The notes: generated by a model not told the origin, from the letters alone. 9,169 nucleotides of DNA from Planctomycetaceae bacterium (GCA_031283515.1 JAITBS010000437.1:1-9169); one strand, 5' to 3'. Positions 1-7,449 are shown, counted from the stretch's first letter. A program made the numbers and translations.

Positions 1-218
1 CAACGTCCAGGCGGCAACTGGATCGGATGATCAAGTTGTTTGATTGCTAATCGAATTGTTTTACGATTGACGCCGGTTGCTTGGTGAACGGCGTTGATAC
101 CTCCGCGACCAAGAGACCGTGCCTCATTGGCAAGCCACATACGTTTAGCGCGCTCGTCCAAATAAGGAAAAATGCTATTGTAACGTTCACGTATTTTTGA
201 TATTATTATCTCGCTCAT
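1..218 (-). CDS. ISAzo13-family transposase, N-terminal part (runs off left edge)
   Basis: I translated this myself from the ATG whose complement is 216-218. The frame is open for 72 codons to the window edge. The protein starts MSEIIISKIRERYNSIFPYL and continues with a DERAKRMW...NEARSLGRGGI...VHQATGVNRKTIRLAIKQLD...LPPGR pattern. This matches the N-terminal helix-turn-helix region of ISAzo13-family transposases, whose members share DER.rR.wlA.EA..lG.GG...V..atG.s..TI..g..eL and a P-rich LPPGR junction before the DDE catalytic domain. The catalytic domain would lie left of position 1, so I cannot tell whether the element is intact. There is no good Shine-Dalgarno before the start. The end of the element should fall between 219 and about 293, but I see no terminal repeat there that I can define, because the other end is not in the window. 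The family call is firm; activity is unknown. Confidence 0.85.
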   Translation of the reverse strand, partial: MSEIIISKIRERYNSIFPYLDERAKRMWLANEARSLGRGGINAVHQATGVNRKTIRLAIKQLDHPIQLPPGR

Positions 219-293
219 GACAAAGTATAACAAATTATCTCATGCAGCACAATACCAGTTAATAGATATTTTATTTGCGCACAAGCATTAGGC

Positions 294-1322
294 TCAAGAA
301 TGAAAATGGTTACGATTTTTGGTTTTACTTAAAGAATGTTTCCAAACATTATTGATAATGTTCAGTTCTTTTTCGACAAAGGCGTCGAATGTAAATTCTT
401 TTAAAGTCCAATCCAACGCTGCATGACCATGTTGTTCGATCAGCGAAGGAGAATGAAGATAAATTTCGATTTTTTCCCTGAGACTTGCCGAATCGTAGGG
501 TTCGCAAAAAAAGCCGGTTTCGTTTTCGCGAAGATAACCGTCAATCCCAAGACAACGAGTTACAATCGTTGGTTTTCCCAAACCATATCCTTCCAAAACA
601 ACAACTTGTCCTGTTGATCGTTGTCGGATTTGCAGAGGAACAACCGTAAAAGCGGCTTTTTCGAGAAGATTGAGATATTGTTGATACGATATATTGCAAT
701 GTAATTCAACATTATCAGGAACCGTCAGACCATCAACACTTTTCGGATCGGCAACCACAACAAACCGTGCATCCAAATTCCGTACGGCTTCAAAAAATGT
801 ACAATAATCACGTTCAGAACGTCCGGCGGCAAATCCGTAATTCCCAACAGGAGTCCAATGCGGTTCCTGAATATTGGTGTGAAAAAGAAGAGTATGAAAC
901 CGTTCAATGGGAAGGTTCAGATATTCTGCCCAAAGTTTTCGTTCAGGTTCCGTATAAACGATGAATGCGTCTGTTGTTGAAAAAACGATACGCCGCAATA
1001 ACCGTTTGAACTGCCATAGAATACTTTTGGGATTGGGTTCCGGCAGAAAATTTTCGTTAGCGATTTGTGGTACTCGGTTTTTGGGTAAAGAAAAGAAATG
1101 GTTATAAAAAGCGTACCAAAAATTAACTCCTCCTCCGCTTGTACAAACGATATCTGCATTTTTCCGTTGCCGAAACAATCGCCGAACTGTTTCTTTAAGA
1201 GTGTTGACGCCGATTTTTCGTTCTTCTTCGGAAAAAACATTCGTACTGACTTCCAACCACAACGGTGATTGCCACATACTTCCTGCTGTGAGAATCACCG
1301 GTTTACTTTCTGAACACCACAT
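294..1322 (-). CDS. Glycosyltransferase, GT-B fold, family-4-like
   Basis: A 342-residue protein that probably moves a sugar from a nucleotide-sugar donor to a polysaccharide, glycolipid or other acceptor at the cytoplasmic face of the membrane. The donor and acceptor cannot be read from sequence. The C-terminal Rossmann domain is recognisable: GRSERDY at 167-173 followed by F(F)EAV is the usual start of the donor-binding half. V-x-P-L-Q at 227-231, E244 with GYGLGKP at 245-251, and NETGFF at 267-272 form the Glycos_transf_1 signature that contacts the nucleotide. The N-terminal acceptor half (1-160) is weakly conserved and begins abruptly, without the usual hydrophobic first strand after Met. 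The ORF is limited by a TGA 18 bases upstream of the ATG at 1322. Met16 has a better Shine-Dalgarno (AGGA, 3-4 bases ahead of it), so the true start may be there. It stands alone, about 75 bp from the transposase and 138 bp from the response regulator. Confidence 0.8.
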   Translation of the reverse strand: MWCSESKPVILTAGSMWQSPLWLEVSTNVFSEEERKIGVNTLKETVRRLFRQRKNADIVCTSGGGVNFWYAFYNHFFSLPKNRVPQIANENFLPEPNPKSILWQFKRLLRRIVFSTTDAFIVYTEPERKLWAEYLNLPIERFHTLLFHTNIQEPHWTPVGNYGFAAGRSERDYCTFFEAVRNLDARFVVVADPKSVDGLTVPDNVELHCNISYQQYLNLLEKAAFTVVPLQIRQRSTGQVVVLEGYGLGKPTIVTRCLGIDGYLRENETGFFCEPYDSASLREKIEIYLHSPSLIEQHGHAALDWTLKEFTFDAFVEKELNIINNVWKHSLSKTKNRNHFHS

Positions 1323-1370
1323 CGTTTGGATTTTGCCTCAACCAATTTTGTTTTCGGTCTGCAAAAGAAG

Positions 1371-1448
1371 GTAAGAGTTACAGATGGAGTCTTAGGAAAA
1401 AAATCTTTTATGAAAACATTTTTCGATGATTTATACTGTTACTCTTAC
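1371..1448 (-). terminator. Long-armed stem-loop between response regulator and glycosyltransferase genes
   Basis: GTAAGAGTTACAG at 1371-1383 pairs with CTGTTACTCTTAC at 1436-1448, 12 of 13 positions, with a 52-base A+T-rich loop. It lies 12 bases past the stop of the response regulator in the direction of transcription. On the minus strand it is followed by a weak T-rich stretch (CTTCTTTTGC). It could slow or end transcription or protect the 3' end of the mRNA. The long loop and short T-tract make it a non-classical intrinsic terminator. Confidence 0.4.
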
Positions 1449-1460
1449 TCATTCATCGCT

Positions 1461-2042
1461 TTAGATAAAGGATTCAACTTCGAGCAGATGACACATTCTT
1501 TCAATAAGTTTTTCTGTTTCGAAAGGTTTTTGCAGGAAGTCGTTTGCTCCTGCCATTTTGAGTTCGAGAATTTTTTCATCCTCGACCATACCGCTGATAC
1601 AGATGATTTTTACTTCTTCCAAAGAATCATCGCTCCGAACACGAACACATACTTCTTTACCATTAATATCGGGAAGCATGACATCTAAAACGATCAGGTC
1701 AGGACGATATTCTTTAACCATCATTCCGGCGTCAAAACCATTGTTGACTGATTTGGTTTCGAAACGTCCATCCCGTTCAAGTACATCACAAATCAGTTCG
1801 ACAAGTTCCCGATCATCGTCAACAACCAATATTTTTCGTTTACCGCTTTCTAAGGCATCTGTTGGAATACCGTTATCGCGCATAAATGCAAAAAGTTGAT
1901 CGCGCGGGATTCGGCGAAATCGACTTCCGGGAACCCGAAAACCTTTGAGTTGACCGGAATCGAAACAACGAATGATTGTTTGTTGACTGACTTTACAAAT
2001 CTTGGCGGCTTCGCCTGTTGTGAAAACTGTTTTAATTGACAT
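1461..2042 (-). CDS. Response regulator with N-terminal excisionase-type HTH and C-terminal receiver domain
   Basis: A 193-residue cytoplasmic signalling protein. Residues 6-58 form a MerR/excisionase-like winged helix-turn-helix (FTTGEAAKICKVSQQTIIRC, then G-x-L-K-G-F-R-VPGS-x-FRRIPRDQL), which should bind DNA. Residues 69-190 are a complete CheY-like receiver domain. The acidic pocket is D75-D77 (ILVVDDD), the phospho-acceptor is D120 (LIVLDVMLPD), the switch Ser is S150 and the conserved lysine is K172 in QKPF. The order is the reverse of OmpR/NarL-type regulators, which have the receiver first. This HTH-REC arrangement is known in Planctomycetota and some deltaproteobacteria. No histidine kinase is adjacent, so it is an orphan here. 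A GGA-containing purine tract (AAAAAAGGA) lies about 13 bases before the ATG, farther than ideal. The protein may equally act in phosphorelay or protein contacts, since the HTH could be vestigial. Confidence 0.9.
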   Translation of the reverse strand: MSIKTVFTTGEAAKICKVSQQTIIRCFDSGQLKGFRVPGSRFRRIPRDQLFAFMRDNGIPTDALESGKRKILVVDDDRELVELICDVLERDGRFETKSVNNGFDAGMMVKEYRPDLIVLDVMLPDINGKEVCVRVRSDDSLEEVKIICISGMVEDEKILELKMAGANDFLQKPFETEKLIERMCHLLEVESFI

Positions 2043-2083
2043 AAATTTTAAACATTCCTTTTTTCAAAAAATTTACTTACTTT

Positions 2084-2106
2084 ACCAAAACGATCAATAT
2101 TTTGGT
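2084..2106. promoter_or_regulatory. Operator-like inverted repeat upstream of the response regulator
   Basis: ACCAAAA (2084-2090) and TTTTGGT (2100-2106) are a perfect 7-bp inverted repeat separated by 9 bp, 42-64 bp upstream of the response regulator start. The arm and spacer sizes suit a dimeric DNA-binding protein, possibly the regulator itself. A second small inverted repeat, GTTTC-ATG-GAAAC, follows at 2113-2125. No clear -10/-35 pair could be assigned, so function is inferred from position and symmetry only. Confidence 0.3.
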
Positions 2107-2669
2107 TTTCATGTTTCATGGAAACTAATTCAATCTTCAGGTTTGCTATAAGTTTCCAATTCGAAATGTATAACGTATTCGGTAGAAATAACCAAGCCTT
2201 CCGGTTTTTCCGATTCTTCCGAAATTGCCAACGATGCTAATTATAACTATCTTCCCAAATATGTCAACACGAATTATAAAATTGTATTTCTTTGCAAATA
2301 AAAGAGTTATGAAAAAAAACAGTTTTAAAGTCAAAAAATCGCCAAAATTTTTAAGAATTTCTCCTCTGTTTACTGATGGTGTGGCAAAGCGTATCGGCAA
2401 TGTCAGAGTTTACCTTTATTCAGAATTTACCTCTATAATGGACTCAAACATTGCCCAATTTAACAATTCAACAGTATTCACCGGTTCGCAACACCCTAAT
2501 AGTATTGGCAATGCGATTCGTCTTTGTTTAGAGTTTAACATAATACTGGTTTCGCACCTCCAGGAGAAACCGGCTTTCAAGTCAAAATCGAAAAATACAA
2601 TGGACGATAGCAAAAAGGTCTATGGGAACGACTTGAAATGAACGGAGTTGAAACTATTGAAAAATAGGG

Positions 2670-2898
2670 AGCATTCCCATTCCGTGTAGATTTAGGATTA
2701 TCCCAAAAAACCAATTTCAGTTTTTGCCTTGCAAATTCAGTATCGACAAAATGTCAATTTTGTTAATACTGGAATCATCACCTTTTTTCAAGGTGAAGCC
2801 GCTTGGAATTTTGAAAAAACGAAAAGCGGTCATTTTTATAACCCCTGAAAATAAAAAGACTGATAAAATATTGACAATCTACACGGAATGGGATTGCT
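2670..2898. repeat. 229-bp element bounded by near-perfect 23-bp inverted repeats
   Basis: The 23 bases at 2670-2692 match the reverse complement of 2876-2898 at 22 positions (shared core CCCATTCCGTGTAGATT). Inside are three perfect short hairpins: ACAAAAT-GTCA-ATTTTGT (2746-2763), TCACCTT-TTTTC-AAGGTGA (2778-2796, almost exactly at the centre of the element), and CCGCTT/AAGCGG (2799-2804 with 2824-2829). There is no coding capacity. The layout resembles a non-autonomous mobile element (MITE-like) or a structured RNA. No target-site duplication was identified. Confidence 0.5.
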
Positions 2899-3060
2899 TG
2901 CTCTTGATATTATGCCAAGTGGGTATTGAAACAACTTTTTTGATTATTTCGGAATTTTAGGTTAATCACTAATAGAAACAAAAATAGACAACAGTTTATC
3001 GAACCGTTGCCTATTTGAGTTTATTAACCGAAACGATTACATTGAAAAGACTTGAATTAT

Positions 3061-5802
3061 TTATTGCACATTATCTGCGGCTGCGAGGTTACGAAGAACT
3101 GTTTGCAAAATACCGCCATTCAGGTAATATTGTAATTCAACAGGAGTGTCAATCCGAACCTTGACACGAAATTCCGTTTCGCTAAATAAATTTGTTTTGA
3201 CTTCACGTTCTGCTTTGACAGTAATCTCACTTCCCGATACAAAATCCTTACCAATTTCCGGGATAGTAAATTCTTCTTCACCAGTCAGATTGAGTGATTG
3301 CCATGTTGCTCCGTGAACAAATTCCAACGGCAATACACCCATTCCCACAAGGTTTCCGCGATGAATCCGTTCAAAACCAGACGCAATAACCGCTTTCACT
3401 CCAAGCAACACCGTTCCCTTCGCTGCCCAGTCACGGCTGCTTCCTGTACCATATTCCGCCCCAGCTAACACAATTAACGGAGTTGCCGTTTCACCGTATT
3501 TGACCGCAGCATCGTAAACCGGTAATATCTGACCACTTGGAAAATGTTTCGTCATGCCGCCTTCCGTACCCGGTATTAACAAATTCCGAATCCGAATATT
3601 GGCAAAAGTTCCCCGCGACATAATCCGATCATTGCCGCGCCGAGAACCGTAACTGTTAAACACCGCCGCCTGAATACCTGACGCAATTAAAAATCTGCCC
3701 GCCGGAGAATCCGGTTTGATCGAACCCGCCGGAGAAATATGATCGGTTGTTACGGAATCTCCCAACGCAATCAGGCAACGCGCCCGTTCAATCGCCGGAA
3801 TTTGTGCCGGCGGTTCAAGTTTCATGTCCGTTAAAAACGGCGGTTCCTGAATATAAGTACTGGCAGTATCCCACCGAAACAGTTTTGAAGACTCACTCGG
3901 AATCGTATTCCACACCTTGTTGGAATCGAAAACATTCCCGTAACTATTACGATATATTTCAGGATCAACCGCCAATCGTACCACCTCCGCAATCTCCTCA
4001 TCAGTAGGCAAAATATCATGCAGAAAAACCGGTGTTCCGTCTGGACTGTTGCCAAGCGGTTCGGTAGTCAGGTCACAATCAATATGTCCGGCTAACGCAT
4101 AAGCAACCACCATTAACGGACTTGCCAGATAATTTGCTTTAACAAGCGGATTGATTCTGCCTTCAAAATTCCGATTACCGCTTAGTATGGCGGCAGCAAC
4201 AAGATTGTTTTCAACAATGATCTTTTCCACCTGCGGCGGTAACGCCCCGCTGTTACCAATACACGTCATACAGCCATATCCGACAATATGAAAACCAAGC
4301 GTCTTCAAGGGTTCATCCAAACCCGATTGAGCAAGATAATCCGCAACAACACGCGATCCCGGCGCAAGACTCGTCTTCACAAAACGCGGAACACAAAGAC
4401 CTTTTTCTACCGCTTTTTTGGCAAGCAAACCCGCGGCTATCATCAAATAAGGATTACTCGTATTCGTACAACTCGTAATCGACGCAATCACAATAACACC
4501 ATGACGAACAGGAATATTGATCGTCGAATGATCTTTATTTGTTTGATCTTCATTGACCGGATAAACAATCAGACTTGTTTGATTTATTTCGGAAGCAGAA
4601 AGACCAAATCCACGATCTTTAATCGGAGTTGCCAATGTATTCAAAAAGTTTTCTTTCATGGTTGAAAGCGCAACTCGATCTTGAGGTCTTTTAGGTCCCG
4701 CCAAACTCCTTTGAACTGTCGAAAGATCAAGTGTGAGAATTTTGGAGTATTTCGGTAACGGCTGATCCGGCGAATTAAAAAGTTTTTGCTCTTTACAATA
4801 TGTTTCGACAATTTTGATTTGTTGCGGATCACGTCCGGTTTCATAAAGGAATCGAAGCGTTTGATCATCGACAGGAAAAAATCCCATCGTTGCACCATAT
4901 TCGGGAGCCATATTCGCAAGAACAGCACGGTCAGCCAACGGCATCGCCAACGCACCGGAACCAAAGTATTCAACAAATTTACCGACAACTCCTTCTTGAC
5001 GCAGGATTTCCGTTATCGTTAATGCCAAATCGGTTGCGGTAACACCGGATTGTAGTGAACCGGTTAATTCAAAGCCGACGACTTGAGGAGCGAGCATGTA
5101 ATACGGTTGACCAAGCATCACCGCTTCCGCCTCAATACCGCCAACACCCCAACCCAATACTCCAAGTCCGTTAATCATCACAGTATGCGAATCGGTTCCG
5201 AGAACCGAGTCGGGATACAACAAACAATCCGAACCGTTACACAAGGACGAGTGAACAACATCAGCAAGAAATTCGAGATTGACCTGATGAATAATTCCAA
5301 CTGACGGCGGTATAACCCGAAAATTATTGAGTGATTGTTGCGCCCAACGGAGTAATGCGTAACGTTCTGTGTTACGATGGAACTCAAGATCAACATTTTT
5401 CGCCAACGCATCACGGCAACCATAAAAATCCGTTTGAACGGAATGATCGATAACCAGATCAACCGGAATAGAAGGATTGATTTTATTCGGATCACCGCCA
5501 AGACGTTTCATCGCAGAACGCATTGCAGCAAGATCAACCACCGCCGGAACTCCCGTAAAATCCTGAAGCAATACCCGCGCCGGCTTAAAAGGAATTTCAA
5601 TATTCGCCGTTCCCTCCGCTGTCCAACCGGCAAGATTTTCAACATCCCGCTCCGTAATCTGAAAACCATCACAATTCCGTAATACCGATTCCAGTAAAAT
5701 CCGAATCGAAAAAGGAATCGCCGAAAGATCAATACCAAGCGACAACAACGAATAATAATTAAATCGTTGACCGTCAATTGTGAGTGTGCTGTAAGAATTC
5801 AT
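3061..5802 (-). CDS. acnA: Aconitate hydratase A (AcnA)
   Basis: A 913-residue cytosolic enzyme that interconverts citrate and isocitrate through cis-aconitate in the TCA cycle. It is full length for the AcnA/IRP1 family (about 890-910 residues). The three cysteines that hold the [4Fe-4S] cluster are present: C445 in SITSCTNTSNP, and C511 and C514 in GYGCMTCIGNSG. Other family blocks are DLVIDHSVQ (115-123), LGTDSHTVMINGLGVLGWGVGGIEAE beginning at 201, GDSVTTDHISPAG (681-693), NSYGSRRGND (716-725) and, in the C-terminal swivel domain, GAEYGTGSSRDWAAKG (781-796) with substrate-binding S789 and R790. No frameshift or missing catalytic residue was seen. The start (ATG at 5802) has no Shine-Dalgarno ahead of it. 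It is separated from the upstream DUF1573 gene by 186 bp of repeats and is probably transcribed on its own. IRP1-like RNA binding by the apo-form is possible for the family but not shown here. Confidence 0.97.
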   Translation of the reverse strand: MNSYSTLTIDGQRFNYYSLLSLGIDLSAIPFSIRILLESVLRNCDGFQITERDVENLAGWTAEGTANIEIPFKPARVLLQDFTGVPAVVDLAAMRSAMKRLGGDPNKINPSIPVDLVIDHSVQTDFYGCRDALAKNVDLEFHRNTERYALLRWAQQSLNNFRVIPPSVGIIHQVNLEFLADVVHSSLCNGSDCLLYPDSVLGTDSHTVMINGLGVLGWGVGGIEAEAVMLGQPYYMLAPQVVGFELTGSLQSGVTATDLALTITEILRQEGVVGKFVEYFGSGALAMPLADRAVLANMAPEYGATMGFFPVDDQTLRFLYETGRDPQQIKIVETYCKEQKLFNSPDQPLPKYSKILTLDLSTVQRSLAGPKRPQDRVALSTMKENFLNTLATPIKDRGFGLSASEINQTSLIVYPVNEDQTNKDHSTINIPVRHGVIVIASITSCTNTSNPYLMIAAGLLAKKAVEKGLCVPRFVKTSLAPGSRVVADYLAQSGLDEPLKTLGFHIVGYGCMTCIGNSGALPPQVEKIIVENNLVAAAILSGNRNFEGRINPLVKANYLASPLMVVAYALAGHIDCDLTTEPLGNSPDGTPVFLHDILPTDEEIAEVVRLAVDPEIYRNSYGNVFDSNKVWNTIPSESSKLFRWDTASTYIQEPPFLTDMKLEPPAQIPAIERARCLIALGDSVTTDHISPAGSIKPDSPAGRFLIASGIQAAVFNSYGSRRGNDRIMSRGTFANIRIRNLLIPGTEGGMTKHFPSGQILPVYDAAVKYGETATPLIVLAGAEYGTGSSRDWAAKGTVLLGVKAVIASGFERIHRGNLVGMGVLPLEFVHGATWQSLNLTGEEEFTIPEIGKDFVSGSEITVKAEREVKTNLFSETEFRVKVRIDTPVELQYYLNGGILQTVLRNLAAADNVQ

Positions 5803-5880
5803 TGTTTATTTTTGTAATATTTCAATAATTTTCATTGGAATCGTCTGCTGATTACAAGTCCGCAGATTACGCAGATTTTC

Positions 5881-5982
5881 GCAAAAAATCAGCGTTTCTC
5901 TGCGTAATCTGCGGACAAAAAATCAGCGTCTCTCTGCGTAATCTGCGGACAAAAAATCAGTGTTTCTCTGCGTTATCTGCGG
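5881..5982. repeat. Three tandem 34-bp repeats with an inverted partner at 5857-5882
   Basis: Three consecutive 34-bp units lie at 5881-5914, 5915-5948 and 5949-5982. Units 1 and 2 differ at two positions; unit 3 differs from unit 2 at three. Each unit ends in a CTGCGTAATCTGCGG-type motif. Just upstream, 5859-5876 carries the same motif inverted (TCCGCAGATTACGCAGA), so it can pair with the end of any unit to form a strong hairpin. It lies between the DUF1573 stop and the acnA start, so it could act as a terminator or mRNA stabiliser for the DUF1573 transcript. Related sequence occurs on the other side of that gene, which suggests a dispersed family. Confidence 0.85.
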
Positions 5983-5988
5983 ATATTT

Positions 5989-7182
5989 TTATTCTTCATT
6001 TTCGTTTTTAATTGCCGTCGTAACATAGAATGTTGGAGTTAGGTCGGGAATATCGGTTTCAACATTGATTGTTGCCCGCATTTTACCGTCTTTGGGCGAA
6101 CCTTCACCTTCTGTGGGATTGGTATAGCGTATCGGAATTTTGTAAATAATTTTTGGCGGGCTATCTTCTTGAGGAGTGTAATTGATTTCGACATTGGGAT
6201 TATCACAAAGGAGTTTTTTGATTCGGAAGGGTTTTGTTCCCCGAATGATAACACTCTTAACAGACGATTCTTCGCCCGATTTCAAATAGCCGAGAAAAAC
6301 TGTTTGCGGTGTAATATTGATCACCGTTCCAACCGTTCCCTGAACAAGAATCGGAATTTCCCGACGGCTTTCGTGGTCATTTGTAATCAAAAACAAACGA
6401 TCCATAAAATGCCCGCGTGGTGTTTTTGGGTCTAGCAAGACCTGAACTTTTGCCGTAATTTTTCCGATAGTTGGCTGAAATTCGAGGAGTTTTCCGGTAA
6501 GATATTTATTGTTGCTTTTGAAATCAACAATTTTCCAGGCGGAATTAGAACCGGTGTACACGACATTGATGATTCGGGTAATTTCTTCGCCTTCTTTGAT
6601 ATTTTCGAGTTTAACAAGATTTGGTTCTATTGAAATATCCGAACGAATTTCACCGCGAACATTCAACTGAAATTCTGCACGGTAAGGTTTATCAATCACA
6701 ACGGTAAGTGTTGCATTTTTCTGACCTTCGTACAAATCCGTCCGAAATCGGGCAACAATAGCGGTTTCTTCGTAAGTCTGAATTTCTTCCTTGCCGTCCA
6801 ACACATACGGTGAAGTACAGGAACAACTTGAAGTAACTCCGGCAATATGAACCGGTTCTGTAAAAGGATTTTTGAGAATAAAACGGTGTTCTGCATGAAC
6901 ACTCTTTGCGACTGTTTTGAAATCGAAAAAGCGGTCTTCGTTTTTAATCATGTTTTGTGTCCATGACGGTTCTGAATGTTGTGCGGTGTTTTCCTGTGAG
7001 AATGCCTGTGTTCGCGCAACTCCTGAAGGCAACTCCGAATCCTGAGAACTTATGACCGGTTGTTCATACGAATAGATTAGGCGTTGCCCAGCCGGATAAA
7101 ACACCTGAGCATCACAAAAGACAACACCAAAACCACAGACGATCAAAACAGTCACAAAAAATGTCTTATTGAATAAATTCAT
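5989..7182 (-). CDS. Exported DUF1573-domain protein
   Basis: A 397-residue protein with a Sec-type signal peptide: M-NLFNK, then a hydrophobic stretch FFVTVLIVCGFGVVF (8-22), with likely cleavage near CDA-QVF at 23-27. The Cys at 23 is preceded by Phe, so this is not a good lipobox. Residues about 85-180 match DUF1573: FDFKTV...HRFILKNPFTEPVHIAGVTSSCSCTSP, with the typical SSCSCT at 118-123, then a beta-rich Ig-like/ASH-type fold ending FQLNVRGEI. Residues 180-395 look like two more beta-rich repeats (ISIEPNLVKLENIKEGEE; INITPQTVFLGYLKSGEES), i.e. a chain of Ig-like domains outside the cytoplasmic membrane. Such proteins are numerous in Planctomycetota and their molecular role is unknown. 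The start is supported by AAGGA seven bases before the ATG. A long repeat-rich leader lies upstream, and the next gene in line is acnA, probably a separate unit. Confidence 0.85.
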   Translation of the reverse strand: MNLFNKTFFVTVLIVCGFGVVFCDAQVFYPAGQRLIYSYEQPVISSQDSELPSGVARTQAFSQENTAQHSEPSWTQNMIKNEDRFFDFKTVAKSVHAEHRFILKNPFTEPVHIAGVTSSCSCTSPYVLDGKEEIQTYEETAIVARFRTDLYEGQKNATLTVVIDKPYRAEFQLNVRGEIRSDISIEPNLVKLENIKEGEEITRIINVVYTGSNSAWKIVDFKSNNKYLTGKLLEFQPTIGKITAKVQVLLDPKTPRGHFMDRLFLITNDHESRREIPILVQGTVGTVINITPQTVFLGYLKSGEESSVKSVIIRGTKPFRIKKLLCDNPNVEINYTPQEDSPPKIIYKIPIRYTNPTEGEGSPKDGKMRATINVETDIPDLTPTFYVTTAIKNENEE

Positions 7183-7205
7183 AACAATTCCTTTATAACA
7201 ATTCC
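7181..7205 (-). promoter_or_regulatory. Duplicated ribosome-binding region of the DUF1573 gene
   Basis: On the minus strand GGAATTGTTAT occurs twice, 14 bp apart (7195-7205 and 7181-7191). The second copy contains the Shine-Dalgarno AAGGA and the first two bases of the start codon. This looks like a tandem duplication that kept one functional ATG. The outer copy continues as ATAAA instead of ATG, so only the inner one starts translation. Confidence 0.5.
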
Positions 7206-7246
7206 GATCAACAGATGAATTGAAATATCCAATTACTTAGTTCCAA

Positions 7247-7441
7247 TAGTCCGCAGATGACGCAAATTTTCGCCGAAAAAACAGCGAAAATCGGTGGACT
7301 CTGTTGATAATCTGTCATTACAGCACCACTCCAAACCGCAAAATCACAAATTTACCAGATTGTCAACGATTCGCAAGATCGATACACTAAGAAAAACAAT
7401 TTCTTGATTTTTCTGAGAAAATCAGTGTCCATTGCGGACTA
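7247..7441. repeat. 195-bp imperfect palindromic element upstream of the DUF1573 gene
   Basis: The ends are a perfect 9-bp inverted repeat, TAGTCCGCA (7247-7255) and TGCGGACTA (7433-7441). Nested inside are ATTTTCGC/GCGAAAAT (7266-7273 with 7284-7291, perfect 8 bp) and TTGATAATCTG/CAGATTGTCAA (7304-7314 with 7356-7366, 10 of 11). The first 26 bases (7248-7273) match 5857-5882 at 24 positions, which links it to the repeat on the other side of the DUF1573 gene. It fills most of the 267-bp gap between this gene and the 7450-8575 operon. It has no coding capacity. Confidence 0.6.
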
Positions 7442-7449
7442 ATAGACAA

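Larger units (their letters stand above)
2043..3060. other. Gene-poor intergenic region of about 1 kb
   Basis: I see no convincing gene between the response regulator and acnA. The longest open frame (2225-2641, plus, 138 codons) has no Shine-Dalgarno and a composition typical of chance translation of A+T-rich DNA, and it matches no family I know. One plus-strand frame around 2539-2758 reads GFAPPGETGFQVKIEKYNG, then after a stop QKGLWERLEMNGVETIEK, then after another stop GAFPFRVDLG. This hints at an eroded gene interrupted by TAG codons, but I cannot name the parent. The right part (2670-2898) is a structured element described separately. No tRNA or known ncRNA is visible. Confidence 0.5.

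Noticed and set aside
2225..2641. 138-codon plus-strand ORF as a gene
   Set aside because: No ribosome-binding site, no recognisable domain, composition like random A+T-rich translation, and it overlaps other equally poor frames.
2724..2960. 78-codon plus-strand ORF
   Set aside because: It lies across the inverted-repeat element and has no ribosome-binding site or recognisable feature.
3747..5777. Several ORFs of 70-125 codons within acnA on both strands
   Set aside because: All are shadows of the unambiguous AcnA frame.
5881..5982. CRISPR array from the three 34-bp repeats
   Set aside because: Head-to-tail tandem units without spacers; a related motif also occurs upstream of the DUF1573 gene, as expected of a dispersed repeat.
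5989..7182. Lipoprotein assignment for the DUF1573 protein from Cys23
   Set aside because: The residue before Cys is Phe (GVVFC), which does not fit a lipobox; an ordinary signal peptide is more likely.
7247..7441. TA target-site duplication of an IS630/mariner-type MITE
   Set aside because: TA flanks both ends here, but the related left-hand copy at 5857-5982 lacks it, so the pattern may be chance.
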